Made by a program: the position numbers and the translations under genes
Notes under the pieces: model-generated
Told to the model about the DNA's origin: nothing
The model's input: the letters and a program-made list of their open reading frames with translations, nothing else
The model's database searches: none
Assembly (NCBI RefSeq): GCF_032854445.1
Contig: NC_088300.1
Span: 45,749,682 to 45,813,681 of the forward strand
Reading direction: 5' to 3'
From: Liolophura sinensis
Lineage: Eukaryota > Mollusca > Polyplacophora > Chitonida > Chitonidae
Length of the DNA: 64,000 nt
Shown: in pieces, positions 20,552 through 32,074 of the stretch
Position numbering within the stretch: the first letter of the stretch is position 1
Layout: every line of letters starts with the position of its first letter

Positions 20552-23500
20552 ATGGATACTTCAGCTTACCTTGTCCTTGCCTTGTTTCTCATCGCTCTGG
20601 CATCGTCAGGTAAGGCACGCCTAGTCTTAAATAACGGTACAGTTGTAAGGCATTTGTAATTATGAAAGATGCAGAAGTTTGCGAGAGAAGAAAGTCTCCG
20701 CCGTATGTAACAAGCGCATGTCAGCTTGACACAGGCTCCTTGAAGACGCCATTTGTAAGAAGAAAGTTATACTTTTCTGCCGGCTTTTGAGCGGAGTGCG
20801 AAAGTTGTCGGATATACGAATCGAGATTGCGTGTGATATTGAGACATATGTTATTATTAAAATACTGATTCCTGCTGAGTAAGTTGATGAAGTGTTCATT
20901 ATATTTGTAAATTGATCTTCACGGTCGTCAGTTCTTTTTTCATCTCCGCAAGTAAAGCAGTGCAAGTGGAGGGGAAAGTAGAAAGCGCTGGGAGATGCGC
21001 AGTCAGGCTTCTGTTTCTTAAACGTTCACGGGAACGACCATTTACAGCCGAGCAGCAGTTGCATCATGCAAAATAGCCTTCACCTCAGATTTAAGATGTG
21101 ATAATCCATTGATCATTATGTACTTGTGTTGGCTGAATTGGAATGTCCCCGACATTGTGCCCAGCGGCTGTAAGGCATTGCTGCCGCGAGTTGGCCTATT
21201 ATACATGTATGTTTTGGCCATATCACATGATCACTCGCACACAAATATTTCACAAGCACGGTACCAACTTTTTTTTACAGTGATTTGTATGCCGGATGCC
21301 TGCTCACAATTTTCACTGAAAAAAAAGCAAAGCCAGGCTTGTGGTACATTAATCATATCACGTTTATTTTGTAATGCATACCACCTGTGTCATGCGCGAT
21401 GTGGTATAGGGTTGGCATCCGGGAAGAGACGTGTTTAAAAGTCAGACGTGTAAACACGTAAGAAACCCCGGTACACCTGCATTGTGTCACACACTTTGGC
21501 ATATTATAATCAGATAGGCCTATATATATATATATATATAAAATTTTATTTTATATATCTGTATATTCTGATCTTAAAAGATGCATAAGACAACCTTTAA
21601 TTACAACCTAATCATTTTGCTCTCATTGTTGGTACGACCTAGATGATTATCAGCGCAGTTGACGATGCTCGTGTGGCCAATTGTTGAAGACCACTTTGGT
21701 GCTTTCGACATACTGTATCTAGATGTCACACGTGGGAAAGGTGCCATAGGTCAGTGATTTAGCCTTGGCAATCTCGGTTCCTCCATGTATATACCTTACT
21801 ACCATCATACAAGTGAAAAATTCTTGAGTATATGGCCTTAAACAACAATCAAATCATAAATAACAACATTAAACAAGTGACATGTTGTACTGCGTTGTGA
21901 GCGGTTAGCAGTGTTTCAGATACCACGACCAGTGTCATCAATATGCTGGGTCAGTTTTACTGCATGTCGTTTAACTACGTCCACGTGACTCGAATCGTCT
22001 TTCAATCTAGCAGCCATTTCATGCATACAAACTCATTGTAATTCACTTCAGTTGAACTTTCAGCTAGACTTAATCTGGTAAACCCTTTACGCTGATGGTT
22101 TCATAAAAGTTCTGTTTGTAGCAATAAGCAAATAGATAACTCCAGCCATCTTCGCACAGGCGTATTCATTTTGCACCTATTACAATTTGCTGACGTGATA
22201 TTCATATTGGCATTGGGCATTTGTTTTACATATGCATCACCCCTGTATAAGAGGGGCCTCCGTGGTTCAGTTGGTTAGCGCGCTAGCGCAGCGTGATGAC
22301 TCAGGAGCCTCTCACCAATGCGGTCGCTGTTAGTTCAAGTCCAGCTCATGCTGGCTTCCTCTCCGGCCGAAAGTGGAAAGGTCTGTCAGCAACCTGCGGA
22401 TGGTCGTGGGTTTTCCCCACCATAATGCTGGCCGCCGTCGTATAAGTGAAATATTCTTGAATACGGCGTAAAACACCAATCAAATAAATAAATAATAAAT
22501 AACCTTTATAAGAACTACGGCATTTATGCAGCTGCCAGCAACCTGTGGATGGTCGTGGGTTTCCCCCGATTTCCTCCAGGATTCCTCTCGCTATAATGCT
22601 GGCCGCCGTTGTATATTTGAAATATTCTTGAGTGTGGCGTAAAACATCAATCAAATAAATAAATACATACATTTATGCAACTCCACACGGATCATTGACT
22701 TTCTCACTATACCCCGCTGTTTTTCATCACAATGGCTTGGCAAACCGCCTGTGGCAAAGACCCTGTATAACAGTGACTAGCCCATACATATTCCGGCAGC
22801 ATAAAGGCGAGGGAGAACCGGAATAGGGCCAGACCGAATATATGTACGCATGAAACTATAGTATCAGCATTAAGCTCGTCAGCATCGTGTTACTCTAGTT
22901 TGACATTTGCCGGTGCATATAGACCCCAGCTGCCAGAGGGATTACCAACGCCGAATGATTATGAATTCGGCATCGGGGAAATTGCATTGCTAATGTTATT
23001 TCTCCTACCCTCTTATGTATATCTCCACGGGCAAATCTACAGACAAGCGTATATACATAGATTAGACAGGCAAATGTCAAAAAAGGCCTCATAAATTATC
23101 AGATGGACTACTATCGTTTTCGAAATTATTTGTATGCTTTCCATGTTTTTGTAGTAACTGTAGTAACGTGACCAGTGTAATAACTTAGGGCTCAACTTGT
23201 CGATGATATATATTCTGGATATTGCATCATCAGTCATAACTGTCATTGGACGCCACCAGTCACACAAGATAAATAACCAGGCGAAGCCCTGATCAAGTGA
23301 CGTGAGTTCGATCCTTTCTCTGGGCACAGTGTCTATTTACAGGTGTTTGACGGTAAATGTACTGGAATTCTAAGGTTTTCAAGGGGTTGACTCTGTCCAG
23401 CCATTGGAATCGGATTTCTGTGAAGTTAGATGTACGGGAACTTGCGAACGAATTGGAAGTGCCATGGGGTCGAACATGTTTCTAGTCCCCGTGCCTGTAA

Positions 23501-26500
23501 TTCTTTGATGCTAGATGTTAATGAATACGCTACTTTTCACTGAGCTATACGTCAATCAACTTGAATCTAAACCAGCCCCATGTTTTACCTGCTCATATAA
23601 TTCCAAGAAAATATTCACATTGTATCAAAAATCTGCCCATGCATATTTTCGTATGAAATACCTCATCATGGCTACAAAACACGTTGACCCACTTAGCAAA
23701 GAGCATATTGGGTCACGTACACCTTTAAACTGTGCTCATCTGTACATTTACCTGGTGAGCATGCATACATTACATGACAAACCTTCATGTCAGAGAGAAA
23801 ACTAGGGTATAGAGTATACGGGTTAAAATCCCAGTGACGCACGTTATTACAATATGAGAGAGTAAGACCTGTGGGATGAGTAGGCTACGTCACTTTTTGT
23901 CGGAGCCTCGCACACAGTAAGGCGTCCAAATTGTCTAATATATTTGGGATATTACCGTAGACTATAAAACATTAAGATTAATAATTTTGCCAATTGTAGG
24001 CAAGGGCCTTCTTTGAGGCATACTATATTCTATCACTTTCAGTCCTATAATTTCGTCTAGTTTCTAGTAAAATTGGTGAGTGAGGCGAGTCGTCGACAGT
24101 ATTGTCAAATATTATACAGGTGGTGCATGCTGTGGGGGTGGGACATTATAAAGATAGTGCATACCGTGGGATGGAACATCAGGAATTGTCAGCTCTCGGC
24201 AAGTGATATTCAATTCGGGCTTCGAATACCACTTCTCTTGAGCTGAGAATTCTTGATGTCCCGGCCCAAAGCATGCACCATATGTTTTATTGTACCGGAA
24301 AAACAGTACCTTTTTGAGTTGTACTTTAAATCGCCAAATTTGTACATCAATAAGGGAGCTATAACCACAATCCGGTTGTTCACGTTACGAACAAACAGAC
24401 ACCAGAGAGCACTCAAAGGGAGATAACTGCTGTGGAATAAACGCACGCGATCGTTGGATATTAGCATGAGGTCGTTGGATATTGCCTCGTGAACGTGGGA
24501 TAATACTTTGTGAGTGAGACGTTGAATTCCTTGGCGATCGTTGTACATCATGTTTTTTGGGAATATCATGTGACCGTCTCTCGACCAATGGAAATTACCC
24601 TATGAGTTATAATAACAAGTTCCCCTCGCCAGATACCTGATAAACGTCCTGACTTAAAGCCGCGGCCGAAACGGCCAGAGTTGGCTGCGATTTCATTGGC
24701 CAGAGCCTACATATCGGCTGCGGAGAGCATATATAGGTATGCCGAAGGACCCAGCGAATGGGTCGAAAGGCTTACCGCGTGCACTGGAAATACTGCAAGT
24801 GTTTGAAATCCAGAGCACATTGTGTAGAGCCTGTAAATATACATCTTCACTCGTCCTTGAAAAAATAATAATAGTTACGTATCGCAAACACGCCGTCGTC
24901 CTATTATCATGAAAAACAATCTAAAATATCGATTTCTGAAGAAACACAAGTACACTACGGCGCAGATGTTTAGTTTTGTTACGGTACACCAGTGACACAA
25001 TACACAACTCTTTTGTGCCTTAAAAATAAGGTGAGGGTAAATCCTAACGACATAAATATAAGAGAGCTTCTGTGGCGGAGTGGTTTGCGTTCTAGCGTAG
25101 TATAGTGGTTCAGGAGCCTCTCATGCACCAATGCGCTCCATCTTATTCCGGCTTCCTCTCCGGTCGTATATGGGGATGATCAGACTGCAACCTACGGATG
25201 GTCGTCGGTGTCTCCCGGGCTCTGACCCGTTTTCCTCTCATCATAATGCTGGTCGCCGTCGTGTAGATGAAATATTCTTGAGTACGGCATGAAACATCAA
25301 TCAAATAAAATCAAATGTTACAAAAGAAATAAAACTGTACTATGTATACAACCTTGTTTAAATAATAAAGGAGCCATTTTCCCAGATGGTTATAATTTTC
25401 GAAAGTTAGTCCGCCGGTGGATACACTCAGAAAAGAAAACAGCAGACATAAACTGCTCTTCAGAAAATTGCCACATACTGAGTGATCTAAAAGTTGAAAT
25501 CGACCAAAATTTACAGTGGTTGTATAGAAGGAGCTTTCCATTTAAATTAAGTATTGTTATATTCAAGACGTGGCCGTATTATGTTCCATTTCCTGACCTA
25601 TGTTACCACCTCTGTTAATAACAACAATATACTTTAGTTGCTTTACTGCTTTTGTTTCATTGGTTGACTGGTTTAGACATTCTCCATTTAGATGACATCA
25701 ATACCACATTGTCATTTGCTGAGGAGGGCGATGGTTTAAGAATTCACTTATACATATGGCAGGAGAGTGGGCATGGCTTTCGCACTGTAAGATTCCTTTT
25801 CGCTTGTAGAAATTCTGCGTTTATTGCTTTGGTGAGAATACGCCATTTGGGTCATTCTAGACCAGTGATATCTAATACATCATAATTAACATCACCGAAT
25901 TTTTACATCTTATTATGCCTATGTCATAATGTTGTCGGCGATGGTCAGTAAGAATCAACTAAAACCACGATAAGATAAAGGTTAAGGGTGTGGCATCTTA
26001 GAAAACCACAATACTGCATGCATTGAGCTCGTATTATGCATGGACGTAAAGCACAATAACACGAGAGAGATTTTCCATTGTGTGTGCTCTGTGTGCATAT
26101 GAATTTATATAAATCACGTGGCGTCCTCTGGTTTATTGGAATGAATGGTAAGGTTCATGGGAATGTTAATGGTCGTATTGAGCTCAGGTTGGGACAGAGC
26201 ATACATCAGGGAGATGTTACATTGTTATTTACAGTAAATTACAAAATTCCTGATTTCGCGGCTCGCTTCTGTATTAGAATCTATGTCAAGATGAATGTTT
26301 AATGTGTTGAGCTTAAGTTGTGTATTCTTGTGACTCATGCATGCAGGCGAGCTCTTTGGTAATCTTGAACAGTAAACATGAACAGTTAGAATGAAGCCCT
26401 AACCGAGGTGAATTGAAGCCAGATTTGACCTGTTACCTTTAACCATCTGCCAACTATTCTCCATGCTGTAGGATATTGCGTTTTCTTGATGTTTTGTAGT

Positions 26501-27733
26501 GAGCGGCCTGAGCTGTTATGAGTGTAACGTGGAATGCCGGAACAACACGAATGCATGTATTGATAAGGACAGCGCTGACTTCATCAACGACACAGAATCA
26601 AGCAGTAAACGTATCTCCTGCGACAGTCCGGCTGAAGTGCAGGGTTGTATTTCCTGTATGAAGATCAGGACAGGATACAGGCGATATGAGCACCGCGGGG
26701 AATTTATAGGTAAGTAAAAGCTTCACAGTGTCTTCAGGGGAGGTCGAGAATAGAGGGACTATGCTTACGTAGCAAAACAACATGTCATCTTTTTATTAGA
26801 TTCAGTCTGTTGGTGTCCCTTAAAACAGTGCAACAAAGAAGTATGACTTGGTGCCTGTGGAGTTGTGATCCACTTCATAACAATACAGAACGTCTTTCAG
26901 TCAAATCTCTGGATCTATAGTTGTTCAAAAGAATATAAAGATATTACCCTATTATTCGCTTTTCGATATATGTTGCAAGATAACTTGACAACGTAAAAAT
27001 GAACTGAGGATCCTAGGAACGAAAATACGTATTTAAGGGTGGTCTTTATGTACCCTATTGATAATATATGTCGTTGGTAAGATCACCAAACTTTTTCCAC
27101 TGCTTAAATTAAATGTCATGTTTGGTTAAAATTCTTGTGAACTCTGCGCCAGCTTTACATCACCACTAGACAAGCCTGGCCTTTTGAGCCTTTATCACGT
27201 ACTTAGTCTTGCTTAGGCTTAACCTCACAACTGATGAGATTCAACTATAATCAACATTCGTCGATAAAGTTGTTTTAGGTGTCCGTTAGAATCAGATAGA
27301 GAATGAATCCGTATCAAGTATTAATTCTAAGAGAGGTTTGAAACAGAGTTTTAGTGCTTTCTAAACTTCATTTCCTGCCTCATCACAATGGTTCCAGTGA
27401 CATTTGAGTTCTTCGAAATTTCTGTACGAAGTTTGCTGGTGGTGACATTGATGTAAACCGAATGTAAACAGCGGTGCGTGCGCTGTAATCAGTATGGTTA
27501 CACTCCTGTATGTAACATCCTGCGACCATTTTCTTCCCACAGAGGGTGAGATAATAAGTAAAGTGTGCCAGAGGACACAGGAGACCCCTTACTCGGACGA
27601 TACCTGTAAGGAGAGGGGCCCCGGCTGGTCGCTGGACGTCCTCTGCTACTGTTTCACCGACTACTGCAATTCAGCATCACGACTCACGCTCACGTTTCCC
27701 ATCCTGGCTCTTCTACTTCACGCTTTAATCTAG
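20552..27733 (+). CDS. Ly6/uPAR-type (three-finger) GPI-anchored protein
   Basis: Three exons: 20552-20609, 26500-26709 and 27543-27733; both introns are phase 1 and the total is 152 residues. Exon 1 is a signal peptide (MDTSAYLVLALFLIALASS) ending at a good donor, CAG|GTAAGG. The mature part starts near SGLSCYECNVEC, the usual N-terminal Cys pattern of Ly6/uPAR domains, and ends with CYCFTDYCN, matching the family's C-terminal ..C..CN signature. A hydrophobic end (LTLTFPILALLLHALI) after CNSASR is as expected for a GPI signal. Twelve Cys are visible, more than the usual eight to ten. Two N-glycosylation sequons occur (NNT, NDT). Exon 2 ends with donor AG|GTAAGT, and exon 3 begins after TTCTTCCCACAG. 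Such proteins act outside the cell as ligands, receptors or channel modulators; this one's partner is unknown. Exon 1 is assigned by phase and signal peptide only, across a 5.9-kb intron. Confidence 0.82.
21518..21560. repeat. TA microsatellite
   Basis: (TA)n of about ten repeats followed by AAATTTTATTTTATATAT, in intron 1 of the Ly6 gene. Confidence 0.8.
21640..21870 (+). mobile_element. SINE-like element with SINE-B-type tail
   Basis: Ends with AAGTGAAAAATTCTTGAGTA, TATGGCCTTAAACAACAATC and AAATCATAAATAAC, the tail type shared by several SINE families here, preceded by CTCGGTTCCTCC. The 5' half is not clearly a tRNA. It lies in intron 1 of the Ly6 gene. Confidence 0.5.
22251..22500 (+). 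mobile_element. SINE-B, full-length copy
   Basis: Complete tRNA-derived head: GCCTCCGTGGTTCAGTTGGT then TAGCGCGCTAGCG (A box about TGGTTCAGTTGG) and GCTGTTAGTTCAAGTCC (B box GTTCAAGTCC). The body is CAACCTGCGGATGGTCGTGG, CCATAATGCTGGCCGCCGTC and AAATATTCTTGAATACGGCG, with tail AAACACCAATCAAATAAATA. In intron 1 of the Ly6 gene. This and the copy at 62.69 kb define the family. Confidence 0.92.
22525..22672 (+). mobile_element. SINE-B, 3' half copy
   Basis: Only the body and tail are present (CTGCCAGCAACCTGTGGATG, CTATAATGCTGGCCGCCGTT, AATATTCTTGAGTGTGGCGT, AAACATCAATCAAATAAATA), in the same orientation and about 30 bp after the preceding full-length copy. Confidence 0.88.
24118..24284. repeat. 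Inverted-repeat (hairpin) segment
   Basis: GGTGCATGCTGTGGGGGTGG (24121 onward) is nearly complementary to CCGGCCCAAAGCATGCACC (ending at about 24281), and GGAACATCAGGAATTGTCAG then CTC is nearly complementary to GAGCTGAGAATTCTTGATGT then CCC. Together they give a MITE-like stem of about 50 bp with a bulge. A local duplication (TGCATACCGTGGGATGGAACATC) lies inside. Confidence 0.55.
25066..25318 (+). mobile_element. SINE-B copy, diverged
   Basis: The head is altered (CTTCTGTGGCGGAGTGGTTT) and the B box is damaged. The body CTTCCTCTCCGGTCGTATAT, CATAATGCTGGTCGCCGTCG and AAATATTCTTGAGTACGGCA and the tail AACATCAATCAAATAAAATC are clear. In intron 1 of the Ly6 gene. Confidence 0.85.
25640..25910 (+). 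repeat. Interspersed repeat related to 51.3-51.66 kb
   Basis: The 3' part TCTAGACCAGTGATATCTAA then TACATCATAATTAACATC matches TCTAGACCAGTGACGTCTAA then TAAACTCCAATTAACATC at about 51611-51650. The open frame 25652-25885 has no recognised domain. Probably family C (see 11.33 kb); class unknown. Confidence 0.45.
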
Positions 27734-28010
27734 GAATTCAAAAACGATTTTTGTCCATATTGGAGTATTCCTGCGTTTGCTGGCTGTACTACTGTGACGT
27801 GCTAGATCAAGGCCCTTAGATCAATGGACACAAACTAAAGTTTGTTATAGAATCTGACTTGCTTTATCCATCTCTCAAAAGCATTAAAGTAAAACCCACA
27901 GAAGCTGTTTCCTTAGCATGGCTAGTCAACCCTTTGTAGTAGGCGTTATAGTCGGTACATGTTCCTAAAATCCATACCCAATACATATGCACTGAAAAGT
28001 CACAATCGCA

Positions 28011-28048
<38 letters not shown>

Positions 28049-28887
28049 TTGACTTTTTGTGTTTGGTGTACTATAGATATTTGTATGCATCCCCTATTGT
28101 CCACATATAAGGCAAATTGTCCGGAAAAGACCCACCTCTGGAAAGTACCAATGATAATGACATTGAAATTGCTGTTGCACTGGCAACAGTGTAATGACGT
28201 GGATTTGCATTGTTTTTGAACAGGCCAGAGACCAGCTGAACTACTGGATAACTGGATTGGTGGAACAGGGTCCATTTGATAGTGTTTTTACCTAAACTGC
28301 ATTTCTGTCAAATAGACAGCCTGAACTCAACGCTTGTTGATAAAGATGTTGTATACAATTGTGACTGTATCTAATGTATAACTCTTGTCCATGTGCTCTG
28401 CGAACGTCCGTTTGTTTGTATATACACGGCCCCGGACAACGCACATCTGGTGTTGGCGTCTTACATGAATGCTGTTACAACATCCGTTTATTTACGTTGT
28501 GTATTAAGAAAGGGAGAACATGTAGTTTTTGCTTATGATTTATAAGGCATACTTTTTTTTCTTGGTTATGTGTGCAGAGTTAGAGACAAACACTGTGCAT
28601 AACTGAGTTGCATGGCAACATGTTTTAGTCAAATACATATTCAAGAATGTATAAGAAAAGATCTCTTTGTAGCTTTGCGTAAATTCATAGAAATAAGCCA
28701 GACTTTAAAAAGTAATGTTTAATGATCGGCGAGTGTTGTGACATGGATCAGATGTACTTTTTTTTTTGTAAAAGGTCTGTCCATTTCTTTACAATTCATA
28801 TCATTCCTTTCCTCTCGTTTGCTGTTTTAGACATTTACCATTGTGTGTCATTAACCCAGATGATTTAATTTTTCATATGAAAATAAA
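27734..28887 (+). other. Candidate 3' UTR of the Ly6-type gene
   Basis: No coding sequence. A poly-T run lies at about 28013-28042, giving a spurious Lys-rich reverse open frame. AATAAA at 28882-28887 is a plausible poly(A) signal about 1.15 kb after the stop. Transcript end inferred. Confidence 0.4.
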
Positions 28888-29600
28888 GTTTTTACAATTG
28901 GAATATTAAATGTGTGTTCTGTACCGATACTGTTGTCCACTACTGTCGTTTTGATTGTTGCTTGAAAATCACAGTGATTGGTATCAGTCTTATTACCAGC
29001 TATACTTTCAGTTCATTAGCGGAACCTTTAGTGCAAAGGCGATCAGGTCAATGTGATACAGTAATGAAATTGGGCATGTAGGACAGACACTGGATCTATG
29101 AAGGACCACAACTCTGCTAAAAATAACATGATCGACACAGCCTATAAAATACGATATTTTATGATTTTTGACATTTACGAGTATTTTATACTCTGACTTG
29201 TCAACCATTTAAGCTTATCGATACTGCCAGTCTCACAGATGTCAGATTTAGCAGACCCAGTTGAATTCCGGGGCAGCCCTTTGAGAAGAAAGTTTTTGAT
29301 TTACTGGAAAATAAAGCTTACTTGAGGATCTGCAATATACTGAAGTCAGGCAACAAAATACCCGTTATTGTGAAAAAAAACAATATAATATTGTATTTTA
29401 CAGGCTGTTTCGGACTAAACAATAATACAAGACACGCATATCTTCATATAGAGGTACATGATTTTCCAGATATTAAAATCATTCGAGAATTCGCCGGCAA
29501 TGGTTTTGTTGACAAGGTTTCTTTATATGGGGCATTATGAGTGTAAGTGGGCTAGAAAGTGTGCAGCAAGGATAAACTCACTTGCACTTCTGGTAGTGAT
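28888..29600. other. Noncoding DNA, diffuse inverted similarity
   Basis: Minus-strand sequence near 29110-29180 and plus-strand sequence near 29360-29420 both translate to peptides like VKN..ISYF.GC, suggesting a degenerate inverted repeat (AGCCTATAAAATACGATATT versus AATATTGTATTTTACAGGCT). No gene recognised. Confidence 0.4.
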
Positions 29601-29604
29601 GATG

Positions 29605-29800
29605 TTTGTCTAAATATAAGCGTCATGTCCGACATTCGTATACCATTCGTAGTCCGTAAAGGGCGTTCCAAGTCGATAATCACAAGATCCATTTCCAAAA
29701 CAACGTTTAACACTAGCTCCTAAAGACAAAGATATGTAAGAAATTATACAAATAGGAAATAAAGCCGGGAACACACAAGAGAGAAGCGGTCATCAGTTTT
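29605..29800 (-). repeat. Interspersed repeat family C copy
   Basis: On the minus strand, GATTATCGACTTGGAACGCC, CTTTACGGACTACGAATGGT, ATACGAATGTCGGACATGAC and GCTTATATTTA are almost identical to the stretch at 34558-34630 (+) inside the Gypsy relic, in opposite orientation. Looser similarity continues to about 29800 and to 61.85-62.15 kb. Confidence 0.65.
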
Positions 29801-29994
29801 CAATGATGCCGGGCAGACTGGATATTCCAGACATGAATTCCTTATCAAAGTTCAAATTCGTAGTCCATGAATAACAGGTCAAATCACTGAAGTCTAAAAT
29901 TCAGGTTGTCCTTGCTGACAAAACTTTTTTGGGGTTAATTTATCTATTTTCACACCAATGCTACAATTTTATTAAGACGCTTGTGTAAGACCTG

Positions 29995-30355
29995 TGTAAG
30001 TAATAATTCAGCGAAGTTGGGTTGTAGTCAAAGTCTTCTTTATCCGTAGTAGAATAGGCCTTAGGAAGAAACAGACAAAATGCATCTCAGTGTGAGCCGG
30101 TATGGGGAAGATTGTGACATGCATGGCAACAAGCAAGGGCCATTTGAAGCCGCTTATCCGCATACGACAACACACACAATGCACAAAGTTCATTACATCC
30201 TAGTAACAATTCCTCATCAACAAATTAAAACGTAACACTTCTCGTGGATAACGGACACAATTAGAACTTTAACTTTATAACCAAAATAAGTAAATTACAC
30301 GGGACGGTGCACTTATGAAGGTTTAAACAATGAAGGTCCCTACGGGGGTCCCACA
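29995..30355 (-). repeat. Gypsy 3' LTR
   Basis: Starts TGTAAG and ends TCCCACA in plus orientation, 361 bp. Shared with the other LTR: TGTAGTCAAAG.CTTCTTTAT, CAAAATGCATCTCA.TGTGAG, CCATTTGAAGCC, TGCACAAAGTTCAT, ACTTTATAAC and AGGTTTAAACAATGA.GGTCC then CTACGGG.GTCCCACA. Differences, including several indels, show that the insertion is old. Confidence 0.9.
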
Positions 30356-30944
30356 CTCACCCCAACAACAATTTGTGGCAGGTATCCACTAGTAATGTGA
30401 TATATCCTGCACAGTGCCTTCCTGAAGTTACTTTTGTAGATCTACGCACATTCTCTTCAACAGTCCAAAGAATCGTGAAGCATGCGAATGCGACATCTCT
30501 TAAATCAAAATCACAGGTTTAGTTCCGATGTGCTGTACAGAAACATTTGTCTAAAACGAGATCTTTGTAGAGATCTTTTCGTTTAATGAGTGTCACAAAT
30601 CACTGGTATCTTCGAACACCTACACAACACGAACAGTTCAAAACTATAGCCACTCAGGGTGTATCGCAGATCAGACTGTCAGTAGTAACTTGCTACTCAA
30701 AAAACCCACTGGTAGGCGGTAGGCCCCCAGAATGGAATCAATCCATGATACGGTTGAACTGGGACACGTTGGATCATTCCATTCGGAATTATCACAGGGT
30801 TCACCCTCACATCACAATGCTGGAATTCCGGATGGCTTAATGTAGGATAGTTGAACGTAACAGGCAGTCTGCGATTTCTCAGAGGAAGGTATCTTGCCTC
30901 TTCCGTGTCATCGATGCTTCCGACTGACCAGCTGGAAGATCAGC

Positions 30945-31138
30945 CTCTTCGGTTGTTTCGAGTTGACTTACCTGAAAATCAGCCTCTTTGGTTGTTTGGG
31001 ATTGACCAACCCGAAAATCAGCCTCTTCGGTTGTTTAGAGTTGACTTACCTGAAAATCAGCCTCTTTGGTTGTTTCGGATTGACCAACCCGAAAATCAGG
31101 CTCTTCGGTTGTTTCGGGTTTACCAACTGGGTTATCAG
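30945..31138 (-). repeat. 39-bp tandem repeat in the integrase tail
   Basis: Five copies, in plus orientation like CCTCTTCGGTTGTTTCGAGT followed by TGACTTACCTGAAAATCAG. The unit is 13 codons long, so a protein repeat would stay in frame. In plus frames it gives Leu/Phe-rich open frames (30851-31156 and 30894-31346) that are antisense shadows. Confidence 0.88.
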
Positions 31139-32074
31139 AACCAGGCCGTGGGGTGAACAATTCGGCATCTGCATTAAGTCGTTGGTCAACTTCGATATAA
31201 TAACCTCCGCCATCGTCTTCATCCTTCAGCTAGGATTATTACACTCATTTAAGTTTGCCTTGGTTTTCTGGCTGTTGTTCCGTTTGGCCTGTACTTGGGG
31301 CATATCAAGGGGTAGACTATCACAGGGCATGAGCAAATTGCGATGAAGGACTGCTTTCACCAGTCTGAGACTCTACTTGAGCTTCAAACACAGGATTATC
31401 ACCCACTTGTCTAATGACCTTGTATATGTGATCCTTCCAGAATGCTCTTAGTTTTCCGGGACCACCTCTTAGCCACCTCTTGACCGCCACGTCTTGACTT
31501 GATCACCGGGTTGCGAATTTATGGAAAACATCTGTTTGCCATCGTACTTCTTATTGTATGTTGCTAGCTTCGAAGAAGCTGTGGAAGCTTTCTCATACGC
31601 CTCTTTCATACCCTTATGCCATTTATCAACATGATCACTATGGACTGAACGTCAGGTTTGAGGTTTAAACATAGAGTCAATCGGTAGACGAGGGGAACGT
31701 CCAAACAGGAGATAGAACGGACTGAACCCAGCCGCATCATTTCAGGTAGCGTTGTACGCAAGTATAACTTTGTTCAGATGCTCCTTCCAGTTCGATTTGT
31801 TCGCTTCTGGCAGTGTCTTCAACATTCCCATCAATGTTCGGTTCATTCGTTCTACTTGGCCTTTTCCAAATGGACGAAATCAATGGATACCAATTCAAAT
31901 GAAAAGGACGATGTTAAACTACCCAGTGGCGCACTCGTCTGTCGGTTGGGACGTTTCTGTTTCAGGCAGCGACACGACTTTTTAACATATTGTTCAATGC
32001 CTCTCTGCATATGAAGCCAGTAAAACCTACTGCGGGCTAGGTCAATAACACGTTCTGTCCCTAAGTGTCCCATA

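Noticed and set aside
22255-22350. Possible functional tRNA gene
   Set aside because: A- and B-box-like sequences are present but cloverleaf pairing and acceptor stem are not convincing, and the same sequence recurs with a SINE body and tail at several sites.
28000-28275. Minus-strand open frame with a poly-Lys C-terminus
   Set aside because: Caused by a poly-T run in the likely 3' UTR of the Ly6-type gene.
30851-31346. Plus-strand Leu/Phe-rich repetitive open frames
   Set aside because: Antisense to the Gypsy integrase tail repeat; the minus-strand element explains the sequence.
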